This document shows positions 63,155 through 64,000 of a stretch of DNA of 64,000 nt, one piece after another. The notes under the pieces were generated by a model, which did no database searches, was not told where the DNA came from, and worked only from the letters and a program-made list of their open reading frames with translations. The DNA is taken from the NCBI RefSeq assembly GCF_014641555.1, contig NZ_BMHY01000003.1, forward strand, positions 161,061 to 225,060. The letters run 5' to 3'. Source of the DNA: Paenibacillus radicis (ex Gao et al. 2016) (lineage in GTDB: Bacteria > Bacillota > Bacilli > Paenibacillales > Paenibacillaceae). Position numbers and translations under genes: made by a program. Position 1 is the stretch's first letter. Each line of letters opens with the position of its first letter.

Positions 63155-63532
63155 TCATTCGATCGGTGTTTGATTAAAACTAGCGTCATACTCTTCTCTA
63201 GCCAAAGCGACTTGGGCATAGTGTGCTGCAGCCCATTCTTTTAACATCCGCATATGAGGAATCAACGATTCTCCTAAAGAAGTTAACGTATATTCTACAA
63301 TCGGCGGAACCTTGGGCGTGACCTTCCGGCTGACTAACCCGTCCCGCTCCAATTGCTTCAAAGTTTGCGTCAGCATTTTTTGCGATATGCCTTCTATACG
63401 ATTCTTGATCTCACCGTAACGGATCGTACCATCCTCCAGAGCATAAATAACTAGCGCCGTCCACTTGTTCGAAATAATTTCAAGCACATGCGTATAGCTG
63501 CATATCGTCAGAGAGATGTCTGCGGTTTTCAT
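63155..63532 (-). CDS. HxlR-family winged-helix regulator
   Basis: A 125-residue regulator with the HxlR pattern: Cys in LTICSYTHVLEIISNKWTAL near the N-terminus, then EDGTIRYGEIKNRIEGISQK, MLTQTLKQLERDGLVSRKV and PPIVEYTLTSLGESL. Members often sense electrophiles or redox state through that cysteine. It is divergent from a zinc-type dehydrogenase/quinone oxidoreductase gene, a frequent regulator-target pair. SD GGAGG. Confidence 0.9.
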   Translation of the reverse strand: MKTADISLTICSYTHVLEIISNKWTALVIYALEDGTIRYGEIKNRIEGISQKMLTQTLKQLERDGLVSRKVTPKVPPIVEYTLTSLGESLIPHMRMLKEWAAAHYAQVALAREEYDASFNQTPIE

Positions 63533-63652
63533 CGTTATCCATCCTCCTTACGCACCTTTAGGTTCGTTAACCACCTTAAAGTGCCGTCTTACTTGATCTT
63601 AAATCATGGATTATTATATGTCTATTCCTAACTAAGTAAGGGGAGATGCACA

Positions 63653-64000
63653 ATGAAAGCCTATGTTATTCAAGGCGGCTTTGGCCTTGATCATATTGAA
63701 GAAGTCCATTATCCGATTCCGAGTCCTGCGCAGAATGAAGTGCTTATTCGAATGAAAGCTGTGTCGCTCAATTCCCGGGATCTTGGCGTTATTGACGGAT
63801 TTTATGATCCACATCTGACAATGCCTTTTATTCCTGTATCTGACGGAGTAGGTGAAATCGTCGCATTAGGAGAGAACGCGACAAAGTTTCAACTAGGAGA
63901 GCGAGTGAGCGGCATCTTCACCCAAAGCTGGATTACCGGTGAAGCTACTCAAGAGAACTGGGTTTCTACACTGGGCAGCCCTTTAAGCGGGATGCTTGCG
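63653..64000 (+). CDS. Zinc-type alcohol dehydrogenase/quinone oxidoreductase, 5' part only
   Basis: The first 116 codons of an MDR-superfamily NAD(P)-dependent dehydrogenase; the gene runs out of the window. Visible are MKAYVIQGGFGLDHIEEVHY, the substrate-site segment VSLNSRDLGVIDGFYD and the GroES-like domain IPVSDGVGEIVALGENATKF. The catalytic-zinc Cys of classical alcohol dehydrogenases is replaced by Ser in SLNSRD, closer to quinone-oxidoreductase-type members. SD GGGGAG is just upstream. Divergent from the HxlR gene. Confidence 0.85.
   Translation, partial: MKAYVIQGGFGLDHIEEVHYPIPSPAQNEVLIRMKAVSLNSRDLGVIDGFYDPHLTMPFIPVSDGVGEIVALGENATKFQLGERVSGIFTQSWITGEATQENWVSTLGSPLSGMLA

Overview
The window looks like chromosomal DNA of a Paenibacillus-type Bacillota (Paenibacillaceae). 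The grounds are strong GGAGG-type ribosome binding sites, TTG/GTG start candidates, several LplA/LplB/YtcP-type carbohydrate ABC operons with YesM/YesN, ROK or membrane AraC regulators, a Btr-like AraC/binding-protein fusion, S-layer-homology (SLH) surface proteins, and operators matching the Bacillus Fur and Zur consensus. The genus is inferred from gene content only. No rRNA, tRNA, CRISPR, prophage, plasmid or transposase gene was seen.

Layout. 0.1-1.5 kb: ECF sigma factor with a membrane anti-sigma candidate. 1.5-2.35 kb: non-coding, rich in repeats and hairpins. 2.4-8.2 kb: a five-gene nickel/peptide-type ABC operon, divergent from a SAM methyltransferase, with a Zur-like box between them. 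8.9-16.8 kb: sugar system 1 (YesM kinase, YesN regulator, binding protein, two permeases, glycosidase). 17.3-25.7 kb: sugar system 2 (two permeases, isomerase/epimerase, Gfo/Idh/MocA dehydrogenase, MFS transporter, binding protein) divergent from a ROK regulator. 25.8-26.8 kb: a stand-alone iron-siderophore binding protein with a Fur box. 26.9-33.6 kb: sugar system 3 with its own membrane AraC regulator. 33.7-36.4 kb: ABC-2 transporter triplet. 36.5-38.5 kb: a secreted protein of unknown function and a cyanamide-hydratase-like HD protein. 39.4-44.2 kb: siderophore uptake (binding protein, two FecCD permeases, Btr-like regulator, Fur box, no ATPase). 44.3-48.5 kb: AraC regulator, dehydrogenase, aldo/keto reductase, two GNATs. 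49-62.3 kb: surface and c-di-GMP region with three SLH-type proteins, an RsbQ-like hydrolase paired with a PAS-GGDEF protein, a Rid-family protein and an HD-GYP protein. 62.6-64 kb: HEAT-like protein, HxlR regulator, and the start of a zinc-type dehydrogenase cut by the window end.

How it works together. The three Lpl-type systems import saccharides, probably polysaccharide-derived, each under a different regulator class. The iron modules are marked by Fur boxes and the Nik-like operon by a Zur box, so the latter may take up zinc or a zinc chelate rather than peptides. The RsbQ/PAS-GGDEF pair suggests a route from a small hydrophobic ligand to c-di-GMP.

The most unusual non-coding feature is a dispersed, near-palindromic 186-bp element present five times with almost invariant length. 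A second repeat of about 130 bp occurs three times and has complementary ends that appear to co-vary. Neither element is explained by a protein-coding gene.
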